Part shown: in pieces, positions 1 through 5,889 of the stretch
How the letters are laid out: each line of letters starts with the position of its first letter
Position numbering within the stretch: the stretch's first letter is position 1
Assembly (NCBI GenBank): GCA_028688175.1
Contig: JAQTYS010000009.1
Location: forward strand, 18,219-25,334
Origin: Methanothrix sp.
GTDB taxonomy: Archaea > Halobacteriota > Methanosarcinia > Methanotrichales > Methanotrichaceae
Direction of reading: 5' to 3'
Length of the DNA stretch: 7,116 nucleotides
The notes under the pieces: generated by a model
What the model saw: only the letters and a program-made list of their open reading frames with translations
Told to the model about the DNA's origin: nothing
The model's database searches: none
Position numbers and translations under genes: made by a program

Positions 1-23
1 CCCCACCTAACGATTTATCCCCG

Positions 24-40
24 GGCTATACCCTAAAATC
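24..40 (+). promoter_or_regulatory. Weak A/T-rich promoter candidate for the artA operon
   Basis: The 64 bases before artA hold no gene. The A/T-rich stretch around CTATA and CTAAAAT lies about 27 bases before the ATG at 65, the distance expected between an archaeal TATA box and the transcription start. There is no clear Shine-Dalgarno before the ATG, so a leaderless or near-leaderless transcript is possible. The match to the TATA consensus is poor, and the upstream context is cut by the window edge. Confidence 0.25.
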
Positions 41-64
41 ACATCTGATTGATGTAAGTAGATA

Positions 65-877
65 ATGCTAAATAAACCTGTGGTACTTCTAGGATGGATG
101 ATGCTGGAATGGCTGGTTTCCTATCTGCTCTGGATTAGCTTGGCTTTACTCTTGGCATCGGCCCTGCTTCGGATCAGCCGCATAGCAGTTCCTGGATGGG
201 TCCTCTTTGCATTATTCTGGCTTGGCCAGATAGATCATTATCTGGCTATAGAGGACTATTTCAATGTGGCTCTGTTTTTTGCAGCAGGTCTTTTGAGCTT
301 CTACATGGCCTGGATTGTGATGAGCCGGGGCTTTTCGTCAAAGGCATGCTATTGGGCGAGCTATGCCGCAGCCGTCTGCGGGATAATCTATTTCCCATTT
401 GCCGAAATTTCGGCTCTTCAGGTTGGACTAATTGGTTTTACCACACAAATAACTGCAAAGATGCTCCAATTTCTCTCCGTTCCTGTGATCTTGGAGAACT
501 GGAACATAATGAGCCTCAACGGTCGATCGGTGCAGATCATCCTGGCCTGCACGGCTATTGAGAGCATCGCTCTATTTGCCGGAGTGATTTTATCAGTTCA
601 GGCACCACTGGGTCGTAGGCTGGCGGCTCTGAGTGCATCTACATTATCCATATATCTCTTGAACATTGTGAGAAATGGATTTGTACTTGTGGCCTATGGT
701 TGGAGCTGGTTTGGGGAAGGCAGCTTTGATATTGCTCATAATATAATTGCGAAGATAGGATCTACCATAGCGCTTCTGGCCATATCTTACCTGGTATTTC
801 TGCTCTTGCCGGAGCTTTTATCAATCATTGATGAGCTTGCAGCAGAGATCAAACCCGGGAGAGGAGATATCGCATGA
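65..877 (+). CDS. artA: Archaeosortase A (membrane transpeptidase)
   Basis: This 270-residue, strongly hydrophobic protein has about seven to eight membrane segments and belongs to the exosortase/archaeosortase superfamily. Three landmarks are visible: the Cys motif ILACTAIES (Cys162), the Arg motif NIVRNGF (Arg203) and a His in DIAHNIIAK (His225). The N-terminal stretch GWVLFALFW (residues 44-52) is also typical of the ArtA branch. Family members recognise a C-terminal PGF-CTERM tripartite signal on secreted proteins and exchange it for a lipid anchor at the outer membrane face. The gene leads a cluster with pssD and pssA, and its stop overlaps the pssD start (ATGA). No PGF-CTERM substrate is encoded here. 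The start is uncertain: ATG 65 has no Shine-Dalgarno, while the ATGs at 98 and 101 lie just after TAGGA but would shorten the first membrane segment. Confidence 0.88.
   Translation: MLNKPVVLLGWMMLEWLVSYLLWISLALLLASALLRISRIAVPGWVLFALFWLGQIDHYLAIEDYFNVALFFAAGLLSFYMAWIVMSRGFSSKACYWASYAAAVCGIIYFPFAEISALQVGLIGFTTQITAKMLQFLSVPVILENWNIMSLNGRSVQIILACTAIESIALFAGVILSVQAPLGRRLAALSASTLSIYLLNIVRNGFVLVAYGWSWFGEGSFDIAHNIIAKIGSTIALLAISYLVFLLLPELLSIIDELAAEIKPGRGDIA
857..867 (+). promoter_or_regulatory. Ribosome binding site of pssD
   Basis: The purine-rich sequence GGGAGAGGAGA lies inside the last codons of artA, with its GGAG core about seven bases before the ATG at 874. It supports that start and independent loading of ribosomes at the ATGA overlap. 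Confidence 0.7.
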
Positions 878-1461
878 AGCTGGCTAGAAATTCCACGGCA
901 TGGGTAATGGCGCCCATTTTTCTCACTGCTGGGCTGGCTGCAGCAGGAATTTGGCTATTGTCAGCCGTGGCTTTGGCGGGTTTTGTTTTCATGATCTTTT
1001 TTCACAGGGACCCGGATCGTCTTCCGGGAGGGGATGGCATGCTTTCGCCGGCAGACGGAAAAATCATCCATGCCGTGCCGGACAGGATCACCATTTTTAT
1101 GAGTCCTTCCAATGTGCATGTTAACCGGGCTCCACTGGATGGCTTTGTACGCAATATCGAATATAGGAAGGGCACCCATCTGCCTGCTTTCATGGGACGG
1201 GCGTGCAAAAATCAGCAGAACAGGATGCATTTAGAAACAGATTTCGGAGAAATGGAGCTGCGCCAGATAACGGGAACTCTGGTCAGGGAGATCGTCTGCT
1301 ACGTTCATCCCGGTGATCAGGTGTCGCGAGGGCAAAGAATCGGCATGATCCGCTTCGGCTCGAGAGTAGAAGTCAGCATTCCCACCGGCTACAATCTGCT
1401 TGTAAATAAGGGTGACAAGGTCCGGGCGGGAGAGACGGTGGTTGCAGTGAGGAATTCATGA
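874..1461 (+). CDS. pssD: Archaetidylserine decarboxylase (pyruvoyl-dependent, PSD-related)
   Basis: This 195-residue protein is of the short phosphatidylserine decarboxylase-related type. It should convert archaetidylserine to archaetidylethanolamine at the membrane, using a pyruvoyl group made by self-cleavage. The N-terminus carries two hydrophobic segments (about residues 8-42), followed by FFHRDPDR (42-49), SPADGKI (58-64) with the conserved Asp61, and SNVHVNRAP (79-87) with His82. The cleavage site is Gly162-Ser163 in RFGSRVEV near the C-terminus, giving a small alpha chain that begins with the pyruvoyl residue. Length and motifs are complete. The start overlaps the artA stop by ATGA and has a strong Shine-Dalgarno. 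The stop overlaps the pssA start in the same way. The location beside artA fits the reported need for PssA and PssD in lipid anchoring of ArtA substrates in haloarchaea. Confidence 0.9.
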   Translation: MKLARNSTAWVMAPIFLTAGLAAAGIWLLSAVALAGFVFMIFFHRDPDRLPGGDGMLSPADGKIIHAVPDRITIFMSPSNVHVNRAPLDGFVRNIEYRKGTHLPAFMGRACKNQQNRMHLETDFGEMELRQITGTLVREIVCYVHPGDQVSRGQRIGMIRFGSRVEVSIPTGYNLLVNKGDKVRAGETVVAVRNS

Positions 1462-2132
1462 ATGTCTTCCGGGTTATCCGGCTGCCGGACTTATTCACGC
1501 TTTTAAACGTCGTTTTCGGATTCCTGGCAATTCTAGCCGCGGGCGGGGCTTGGGGCGCCATTTATCCTCAGTATGCCGTGGTGTTCATCCTATTGGCGGC
1601 AATGGCAGATGGCCTGGATGGATTCCTGGCGAGAAAAGTGGGCGGCAGCCCTCTGGGAGCTAACCTGGACTCGTTAGCGGATCTGATCTCCTTTGGAACG
1701 GCGCCTGTTTTTCTGGCCATCTCCGCATTTCGCTTACCGCCCCACATCTGGCTGCTAGGCATCTTCTTCCTGGTCTGCGGAACGCTGCGCCTGGCCAGAT
1801 TCAATGTGGTTTCCGGAAAAGGCGATGCTTTCTTTGAGGGGCTTCCCATTCCTGCCGCCGGCATAGCTCTTTCTGCCAGCGTTCTTTTAGGAAGACCTGC
1901 GCTTACTATCGCCCTCATGCTGTTCTTGGCGCTGCTCATGGTAAGCAGCATCTCCTATCCCAAGATCAGAGATCTTCGCGTTATGATAATCCTGGGCAGC
2001 ATATTTTTAGTAGTTGGATTGTTCCTTTTCCACCAGCACGACATTCTTCAAGCCACCCTTGTGGTCATAGTCCTTATCACCCTCTATCTTACCAGTCCGG
2101 TGGTGATCTCACGTCTACGAAAAAAGAGATAG
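1458..2132 (+). CDS. pssA: Archaetidylserine synthase (CDP-alcohol phosphatidyltransferase)
   Basis: This 224-residue integral membrane enzyme should join serine to CDP-archaeol, releasing CMP, and so supply archaetidylserine to the decarboxylase encoded just upstream. The CDP-alcohol phosphatidyltransferase motif is complete: Asp51, Asp54-Gly55, Ala58-Arg59, then Gly67, Asp71 and Asp75, the Asp residues being metal ligands. Downstream blocks RLARFNV (111-117) and FEGLPIPAAG (126-135) are typical of the PssA branch, and several membrane segments follow to the basic tail RLRKKR. The ATG lies in an ATGA overlap with pssD, preceded by TGAGGA. The tail codons contain an in-phase A AAA AAG heptamer, two codons before the TAG stop, and overlap the likely mptD start. 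Confidence 0.92.
   Translation: MNVFRVIRLPDLFTLLNVVFGFLAILAAGGAWGAIYPQYAVVFILLAAMADGLDGFLARKVGGSPLGANLDSLADLISFGTAPVFLAISAFRLPPHIWLLGIFFLVCGTLRLARFNVVSGKGDAFFEGLPIPAAGIALSASVLLGRPALTIALMLFLALLMVSSISYPKIRDLRVMIILGSIFLVVGLFLFHQHDILQATLVVIVLITLYLTSPVVISRLRKKR
2102..2108 (+). promoter_or_regulatory. Shine-Dalgarno inside the end of pssA, likely for mptD
   Basis: GGTGATC matches seven bases of the complement of the usual archaeal 16S rRNA 3' end (GGAGGTGATCC). It ends two bases before the ACG at 2111, with the GGTG core five bases from it, a normal distance for initiation. It also lies 11 bases before the A AAA AAG heptamer, where an internal Shine-Dalgarno can stimulate frameshifting, as in bacterial dnaX. 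Confidence 0.5.
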
Positions 2133-2437
2133 CCGCTTTTGAGGCGGGAATCAAGCTGGGAGCGCTCTACCATCAATTCGTAGGAGCTCCGGTTAGCCTG
2201 AAGACGGCAGCCAGTCTGGAAGAGGCCATGGAGAAGAGCATCTCCCTGCAGCCTTATGTGAAGAAGGTGAGCGTTCGCATAGACCGGAATATGCTCAAGG
2301 AGAACTTCTTTGGTTATGGGGAGCTGGAGGGGCGCATGATAATCGCCCAGGTGCAGATCGATTTTGAGGGCGAGGTCGTGAGCGCCAAATTGGAGTACGA
2401 CGCAGAGAAGAAATATCCGCTCATGAGCTTGGTCTAG
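2111..2437 (+). CDS. mptD: Archaeal dihydroneopterin aldolase, non-canonical start
   Basis: The product resembles the archaeal MptD family (DUF372-type dihydroneopterin aldolase), which splits 7,8-dihydroneopterin to 6-hydroxymethyl-7,8-dihydropterin and glycolaldehyde for tetrahydromethanopterin synthesis. Read from 2111 it is 108 residues, close to family length. The hallmark N-terminal block FEAGIKLGALYHQFVG (10-25) includes His21. It is followed by QPYVKKVSVRIDR, NFFGYGELEG and the C-terminal block LEYDAEKKYPLM (94-105). The frame is open far upstream, yet has no ATG, GTG or TTG before the ATG at 2228 (residue 40), which would remove the conserved block. ACG 2111 is proposed because it follows GGTGATC and gives the natural N-terminus (M)STKKEIAAFEAG. 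Alternatives are ATA 2129, ACG 2117, or a -1 frameshift from pssA. Family assignment is confident; the start is not. Confidence 0.78.
   Translation, partial: TSTKKEIAAFEAGIKLGALYHQFVGAPVSLKTAASLEEAMEKSISLQPYVKKVSVRIDRNMLKENFFGYGELEGRMIIAQVQIDFEGEVVSAKLEYDAEKKYPLMSLV
2120..2147 (+). promoter_or_regulatory. Candidate -1 frameshift signal at the pssA/mptD junction
   Basis: The heptamer A AAA AAG (2120-2126) is in the phase required for tandem slippage in the pssA frame (CGA AAA AAG). After six spacer bases containing the pssA TAG comes a small hairpin: CCGCTT (2133-2138) pairs with AGGCGG (2142-2147), including one G-U pair, with loop TTG. A shift of -1 enters the mptD frame exactly, giving RLRKK-EIAAFEAG. 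The geometry is clear in the sequence; function is inference, and the run may be only Lys codons. Confidence 0.35.
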
Positions 2438-2439
2438 CA

Positions 2440-2477
2440 TAAAAAGAGTTTCTGTTGATATCTCACTGAGACATCAA
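2440..2477 (-). terminator. Terminator-like hairpin and T-run between convergent mptD and guaAb
   Basis: TTGAT-a-TCTC (2455-2464) pairs with GAGA-c-ATCAA (2468-2477) around a three-base loop, nine pairs with one mismatch. Reading on the minus strand after guaAb, the hairpin is followed about ten bases later by five T residues (2441-2445), which suits termination of guaAb. No equal T-run follows on the plus strand. Confidence 0.5.
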
Positions 2478-2484
2478 TCGCCTT

Positions 2485-3393
2485 TCACTCAAACTCAATC
2501 GTTCCCGGTGGCTTGGGCGTCAGATCGTAAACCACTCTGGCAACTGTGGGAATCTCGCTTGTGATGCGACTGGAGATACGCTTGAGCGTCTCCCAGGGAA
2601 GCTCCATTGCTTCCGCAGTCATAGCATCTCTTGAGGATACGGAACGAACCGCCACCACCCAGCCGTATACCCGGATATCGCCTTTGACTCCCGTGGCTTT
2701 GCCGAGGAGTGCGGCAAAGGCCTGCCAGGGGCCGAATTTCTCAACCTCTTCTTCCACGATGGAATTGGCTTTGCGAACCACATCCAGCTTCTCAGCCGTA
2801 ACCTCGCCCACGATGCGCACCGCCAAACCAGGTCCTGGATAGGGCATCCTCTCGCTGATTTCTTGGGGAAGGCCTAAAGCTCTTGCCACTTCGCGAACCT
2901 CGTCCTTGTAAAGGTCGCGCAGAGGCTCGACTATGGTCTTGAAGTCCATGCAAGTTGGTAGGCCCCCCACATTGTGGTGGGCCTTGATTCCACCATCAGA
3001 CTCTATTCTGTCCGGGTAGATAGTGCCCTGCATGAGGCAGTCGCCTCCGATCTTGGCAGACTCCTCCTCAAAGACACGGATGAAGGTCTCGCCAACGATC
3101 ATCCTCTTCTCTTCCGGGTCCGTGACCCCTTTCAAAGCATTGAGGAAACGCTCATGAGCATTTACCCGCACCAGACCTATGCCCTGGAAGAGCTGCTCGA
3201 TTCGGTCCGACTCAAACTGTCTCATGAGCCCAGAATCCACATAAACAGGAACTAGGCGGTCTCCAATAGCGCGATGGGCCAGCATGGCGCATACCGAGCT
3301 GTCCACGCCACCCGATAATCCTATGATGGCGCGTTTCGGGACATCGCGCCTGATTTCCTCGATGGCGTCCTCTATGAAACGTTGCACATTCAT
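2485..3393 (-). CDS. guaAb: GMP synthase subunit B (PP-loop ATPase subunit)
   Basis: This is the ATP-pyrophosphatase half of the split archaeal GMP synthase. It adenylates XMP, then uses ammonia passed from a separate glutaminase subunit (GuaAa, not in this window) to form GMP. From the ATG at 3393 it has 302 residues. The PP-loop LSGGVDSS lies near residue 26-33, followed by TIYPDRIES, HHNVGGLP, then YPGPGLAVRIVGEVT at the start of the dimerisation domain, and the conserved C-terminus KPPGTIEFE. All landmarks of a full-length subunit are present. Three ATGs are possible (3408, 3399, 3393). The last gives MNVQRFIEDAIEEI, the usual family N-terminus. None has a clear Shine-Dalgarno, so a leaderless transcript is possible. 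It converges with mptD and diverges from the secreted-protein gene at 3618. Confidence 0.93.
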   Translation of the reverse strand: MNVQRFIEDAIEEIRRDVPKRAIIGLSGGVDSSVCAMLAHRAIGDRLVPVYVDSGLMRQFESDRIEQLFQGIGLVRVNAHERFLNALKGVTDPEEKRMIVGETFIRVFEEESAKIGGDCLMQGTIYPDRIESDGGIKAHHNVGGLPTCMDFKTIVEPLRDLYKDEVREVARALGLPQEISERMPYPGPGLAVRIVGEVTAEKLDVVRKANSIVEEEVEKFGPWQAFAALLGKATGVKGDIRVYGWVVAVRSVSSRDAMTAEAMELPWETLKRISSRITSEIPTVARVVYDLTPKPPGTIEFE

Positions 3394-3420
3394 GGCCATA
3401 GTTAGCATGCCCGGCTTTGA

Positions 3421-3430
3421 GGATAATAGG
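3421..3430 (-). promoter_or_regulatory. Possible TATA element for guaAb
   Basis: On the minus strand CCTATTATCC has its centre about 27-32 bases before the ATGs at 3399 and 3393. That spacing would start transcription at or near the start codon, agreeing with the missing Shine-Dalgarno. The match is short and no purine-rich BRE is obvious, so this is tentative. Confidence 0.25.
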
Positions 3431-3490
3431 CTTGCGGTTATGATTCTTATCTAGATGATCCCAATATGACATGTACCTGAAAAGAAAGGC

Positions 3491-3500
3491 TATAAATTAT
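3491..3500 (+). promoter_or_regulatory. TATA-box candidate for the secreted-protein gene
   Basis: TATAAATTAT, preceded by the purine-rich AAAGAAAGG that could serve as a BRE, is the best archaeal TATA-like element in the intergenic region 3409-3617. It predicts a transcription start near 3522 and an untranslated leader of roughly 95 bases before the ATG at 3618. Its near-symmetry (ATAATTTATA on the other strand) means it could also serve guaAb. Confidence 0.45.
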
Positions 3501-3515
3501 GAAAGAGATGGATAC

Positions 3516-3547
3516 AGTGGCGAGAAGGGAGTTGGGGGCTCGCCATT
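3516..3547 (+). repeat. Leader hairpin 1 upstream of the secreted-protein gene
   Basis: AGTGGCGAG (3516-3524) pairs with CTCGCCATT (3539-3547), nine pairs with one G-U, around a 14-base G-rich loop. It lies at or just after the predicted transcription start. Its function is unknown. Confidence 0.45.
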
Positions 3548-3560
3548 GAGACCTCCTCAA

Positions 3561-3585
3561 GAGAGGGCCTTCCTCCGGCCCTCTC
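3561..3585 (+). repeat. Leader hairpin 2, perfect 9-bp stem
   Basis: GAGAGGGCC (3561-3569) and GGCCCTCTC (3577-3585) form a perfect nine-pair, GC-rich stem with loop TTCCTCC, 32 bases before the ATG at 3618. No T-run follows, so it does not look like a terminator for either strand. It may stabilise or regulate the mRNA leader. Confidence 0.55.
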
Positions 3586-3605
3586 AACTAATATGAATCA
3601 CAATC

Positions 3606-3610
3606 GGGTG
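3606..3610 (+). promoter_or_regulatory. Ribosome binding site of the gene at 3618
   Basis: GGGTG, partly complementary to the archaeal 16S 3' end, sits seven bases before the ATG at 3618 and supports that start. Confidence 0.5.
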
Positions 3611-3617
3611 TTGGAAA

Positions 3618-4271
3618 ATGAATTATTCAAAAGTTCTGATGATTATGGCGGCTCTTGCCATGTGTCTGCCAATTGGCCTTGCCTGGGGAGAAGACTATCT
3701 GGGTGGCGGATATGTCGGCAGTTACGATCGCTCTGCGATGATGGATGACGGAATTTCCGGCATGGTACAGTGGCTGGACCTGCCCGTTCCCGGCAGCACT
3801 TTTGCGCCCTACAGAGAGTACTACAAGACCACTGTTGCGCCAACGATGTTCGTAATGAGCGACGCGGTGAGCAGCCCAGTCAAGTATGATATCGCCGGCC
3901 AGATGCCCATCGGGGTGTACTACAGAAACGGCCAATGGCTGTCATATGCTACATATGCTGCCACGCAGGCCACCCGGAGCAATGATCTCTGGATAGCCGG
4001 CCAAACCAACTGGACAGCGTATGCTGCTATCCCAGTAGGTTCATCGCTTCAGCTGCTGGCCAATGTACCCTCGGGTGGGGTTGGTAGCTTCTTTAAGTTG
4101 ATTCAGACCAATGCCATCAGCACCGATTATAAGACCGCTCAGTTCTATCCGGGATATAGCAGCATGAGCTTTATCGCCGGGCAGACGGGAAGACATATGT
4201 TCTACTTTGTGGTGAACAATCAGCCGAGCAATCTGGTCATTGTGGATGTGTTCTCCCAGGCTCCTGGATAG
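3618..4271 (+). CDS. Secreted protein of unknown function
   Basis: I do not recognise a named family for this 217-residue protein. Residues 1-24 form a Sec signal peptide: a short basic start, a hydrophobic core (LMIMAALAMCLPIGLA) and likely cleavage after AWG. Cys16 is not in a proper lipobox. The mature part is rich in Tyr, Ser, Gly and aromatics, has no further membrane segment and no PGF-CTERM tail, and carries one N-glycosylation sequon at Asn131 (NWT). The C-terminal stretch around GRHMFYFVVNNQPSNLVIVDV (192-212) alternates like beta strands, suggesting a small beta-sandwich that is exported and soluble or surface-associated. It has its own TATA-like element, a long leader with two hairpins and a T-rich hairpin after the stop, so it is probably transcribed alone. 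Export is well supported; function is open. Confidence 0.8.
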   Translation: MNYSKVLMIMAALAMCLPIGLAWGEDYLGGGYVGSYDRSAMMDDGISGMVQWLDLPVPGSTFAPYREYYKTTVAPTMFVMSDAVSSPVKYDIAGQMPIGVYYRNGQWLSYATYAATQATRSNDLWIAGQTNWTAYAAIPVGSSLQLLANVPSGGVGSFFKLIQTNAISTDYKTAQFYPGYSSMSFIAGQTGRHMFYFVVNNQPSNLVIVDVFSQAPG

Positions 4272-4328
4272 ATAACCAGAGAGCCTGGCAAATGCTTTTT
4301 TGCCATCGCGCCAACCGCTCCAGGTTAT
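4272..4328. terminator. Convergent terminator hairpin with T6 core
   Basis: GGCAAA (4287-4292) pairs with TTTGCC (4299-4304), and the loop and 3' arm hold six T residues (4296-4301), a likely archaeal termination signal for the plus-strand gene ending at 4271. Outer arms extend the symmetry: GAGC (4281-4284) with GCTC (4317-4320), and ATAACC (4272-4277) with GGTTAT (4323-4328). The last arm contains the stop codon of the minus-strand gene. It may act in both directions. Confidence 0.5.
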
Positions 4329-5866
4329 GAGGATAGCAGACTATCCTCTATCGGGCAGCTGCACGCCAGCCATTCCTTATCCGGACTTATGGTCTTGTTG
4401 GCCCACTTCCATCTAGCGCTGCCCGCCAGTGTGAAGTTACCGGCCAGATGCGTATCGGCAAAGCCACCAGGCCAATAAACTGTGCGGTCTGCCAGACCCT
4501 GGACCTGAGCGGCCGTCTCCAGATATGAGAGCGTCTTGCCCAGTTGTGTTCGATAGCTGAGGTTGAGGTCCTTGCCTTCGTAGTATCTATCGCTCCAGCG
4601 AATGTCTCGATAATCGTTCAGAGCTCGCAGATTTGCCGACCAATCCCCTCGCAGGGAAAGGGGGATGCTTTTCAGGGAGAGATTTACAGAGACGGGAGAG
4701 AATTCGGCAAGGATGTGGCGCTCTGCGCTGATGCTGACTGAATTATATGTCAGCTTCTCATCTGCCTGATAATCGCCTGCTCCATGCTCGCCGAACGCAA
4801 GAGTCGATCCAATTATCGGCCGGATTCTGGTAGTGGCTGATGACGAGAAGTTGAATTCGCCAGCCAGGATATACACATTGTTCGTGATCAGATAGCTTTC
4901 AAACTCCGTAGAGAACATGCCTTCGCGAGACATTAATCCCTTCCCGGAAACGCGACCGTCGATGATGCCCTTAGCGGCGGGCTTGCGGCTCCTCATCTTG
5001 ATCTTTATCTGGCCATGCGCGCCTGGGGGAAGGTTTGAAAAGGTCCAGGTGTCAAAGGTGCCGGGATCAGGCGATGGATCAGACATGATGAATACCGTTC
5101 GCGGGTCGTATTCCTCCTTGACGACCAAATCGACAGGCTCCAAATCATTATTTCCGTAGGTTATGGTATAGGTTATCAGGCCGCCCGGAGTAGCTGAAGT
5201 TGGGCCGTCTTTTATATCCTCCTTTTCCAGGGGCTCAAAACTGATTATCTCGTCGCCAATCTTGATGTAATCGATAAGGGCAGATGTTTCGGATGCTTTA
5301 GCGTCCTTATAAATCGTGATATAAATCTTCACAATTCTCTTGCCCTCCAGCTGGCCCTTGCAGTCATCAAGGCTTCCGGGCGGGAATTCGTCGTCTTTGT
5401 ACTTCTCATATTGCAGATCAAATCCATCCAGCTCATTCCAGGTATTATTGGACATTCCCATGTTAGAGCATGATTTTTTCTGCGAGAGAATTCTGGCATC
5501 CTGCACATTTTTACTATCGTAACTGTCGTCCCCATCTCCATCAAAATAGAGTTCAACTTGGACCGATCCATCACCGGATTGTGGGTACATCCACATGCTG
5601 AATTGATCAAGATCAACAAGTGGCAGAGGCGGGTCCAAATAGATATAGATCCGGGCATAATTTCCTTCGCTGTTTATAGTCAGCTCTGCACTGTTGCCAC
5701 CTTGAAAGCTCTGTTCAGTAGAGACTGAAGCATCCGCATTCTTTAGCTTGCTGAGACGATAATCCAGATCAGTAAGGCCGATGGAGCTCAATACGCCCAT
5801 CTGTATAATTATAACAGTAATTAACACAATATATAATGATCGATTGTAATGCAATAGCTTGCTCAT
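4325..5866 (-). CDS. Exported surface protein with DUF11-like domain
   Basis: This 513-residue protein begins with a short basic segment and a hydrophobic stretch (about residues 11-30), acting as a signal peptide or membrane anchor. Residues about 45-216 look like a beta-sandwich, with an Asp-rich loop FDGDGDDSYDSK (108-119) that may bind calcium and a closing strand IDYIKIGDEIISF. Residues about 222-297 resemble a DUF11/CARDB-type domain: ATPGGLITYTITYGNN, then a Pro/Asp turn and LPPGAHGQIKIKMRS. The C-terminal 200 residues are predicted beta-rich and unrecognised. Sequons occur at Asn140, 339, 395, 435, 477 and 490, fitting a glycosylated surface protein. There is no C-terminal membrane segment or PGF-CTERM, so it is not an evident ArtA substrate. 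No Shine-Dalgarno is seen; the ATG at 5866 is chosen because the next Met falls inside the signal segment. Its biochemical role is unknown. Confidence 0.8.
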   Translation of the reverse strand: MSKLLHYNRSLYIVLITVIIIQMGVLSSIGLTDLDYRLSKLKNADASVSTEQSFQGGNSAELTINSEGNYARIYIYLDPPLPLVDLDQFSMWMYPQSGDGSVQVELYFDGDGDDSYDSKNVQDARILSQKKSCSNMGMSNNTWNELDGFDLQYEKYKDDEFPPGSLDDCKGQLEGKRIVKIYITIYKDAKASETSALIDYIKIGDEIISFEPLEKEDIKDGPTSATPGGLITYTITYGNNDLEPVDLVVKEEYDPRTVFIMSDPSPDPGTFDTWTFSNLPPGAHGQIKIKMRSRKPAAKGIIDGRVSGKGLMSREGMFSTEFESYLITNNVYILAGEFNFSSSATTRIRPIIGSTLAFGEHGAGDYQADEKLTYNSVSISAERHILAEFSPVSVNLSLKSIPLSLRGDWSANLRALNDYRDIRWSDRYYEGKDLNLSYRTQLGKTLSYLETAAQVQGLADRTVYWPGGFADTHLAGNFTLAGSARWKWANKTISPDKEWLACSCPIEDSLLSS

Positions 5867-5889
5867 ACATACACATATTTTTGTAACTG

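Noticed and set aside
1608..1682. Apparent deviation in the CDP-alcohol phosphatidyltransferase motif of pssA (seven rather than eight residues between AR and G)
   Set aside because: All catalytic residues are present and the downstream PssA blocks are intact; one-residue variation in this spacer looks like ordinary family variation.
2084..2440. Open frame of 118 codons on the minus strand opposite mptD
   Set aside because: It mirrors the coding strand of a clear MptD-like protein. Its translation has no recognisable motif, and its start lies in the convergent hairpin region.
3451..3480. Possible C/D box guide RNA (ATGATCC ... CTGA)
   Set aside because: The C-box-like match is incomplete, no internal C'/D' boxes are present, and no flanking terminal stem is seen.
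4272..4328. Long interrupted inverted repeat as a transposon end or attachment site
   Set aside because: It contains the stop codon of one gene, a T6 run and lies between convergent genes with no integrase or transposase nearby; a terminator explains it better.
5329..5658. Minus-strand ORF of 109 codons inside the surface-protein gene
   Set aside because: It lies in another frame of a well-supported gene with signal segment and domains; no independent start signal or motif is visible.
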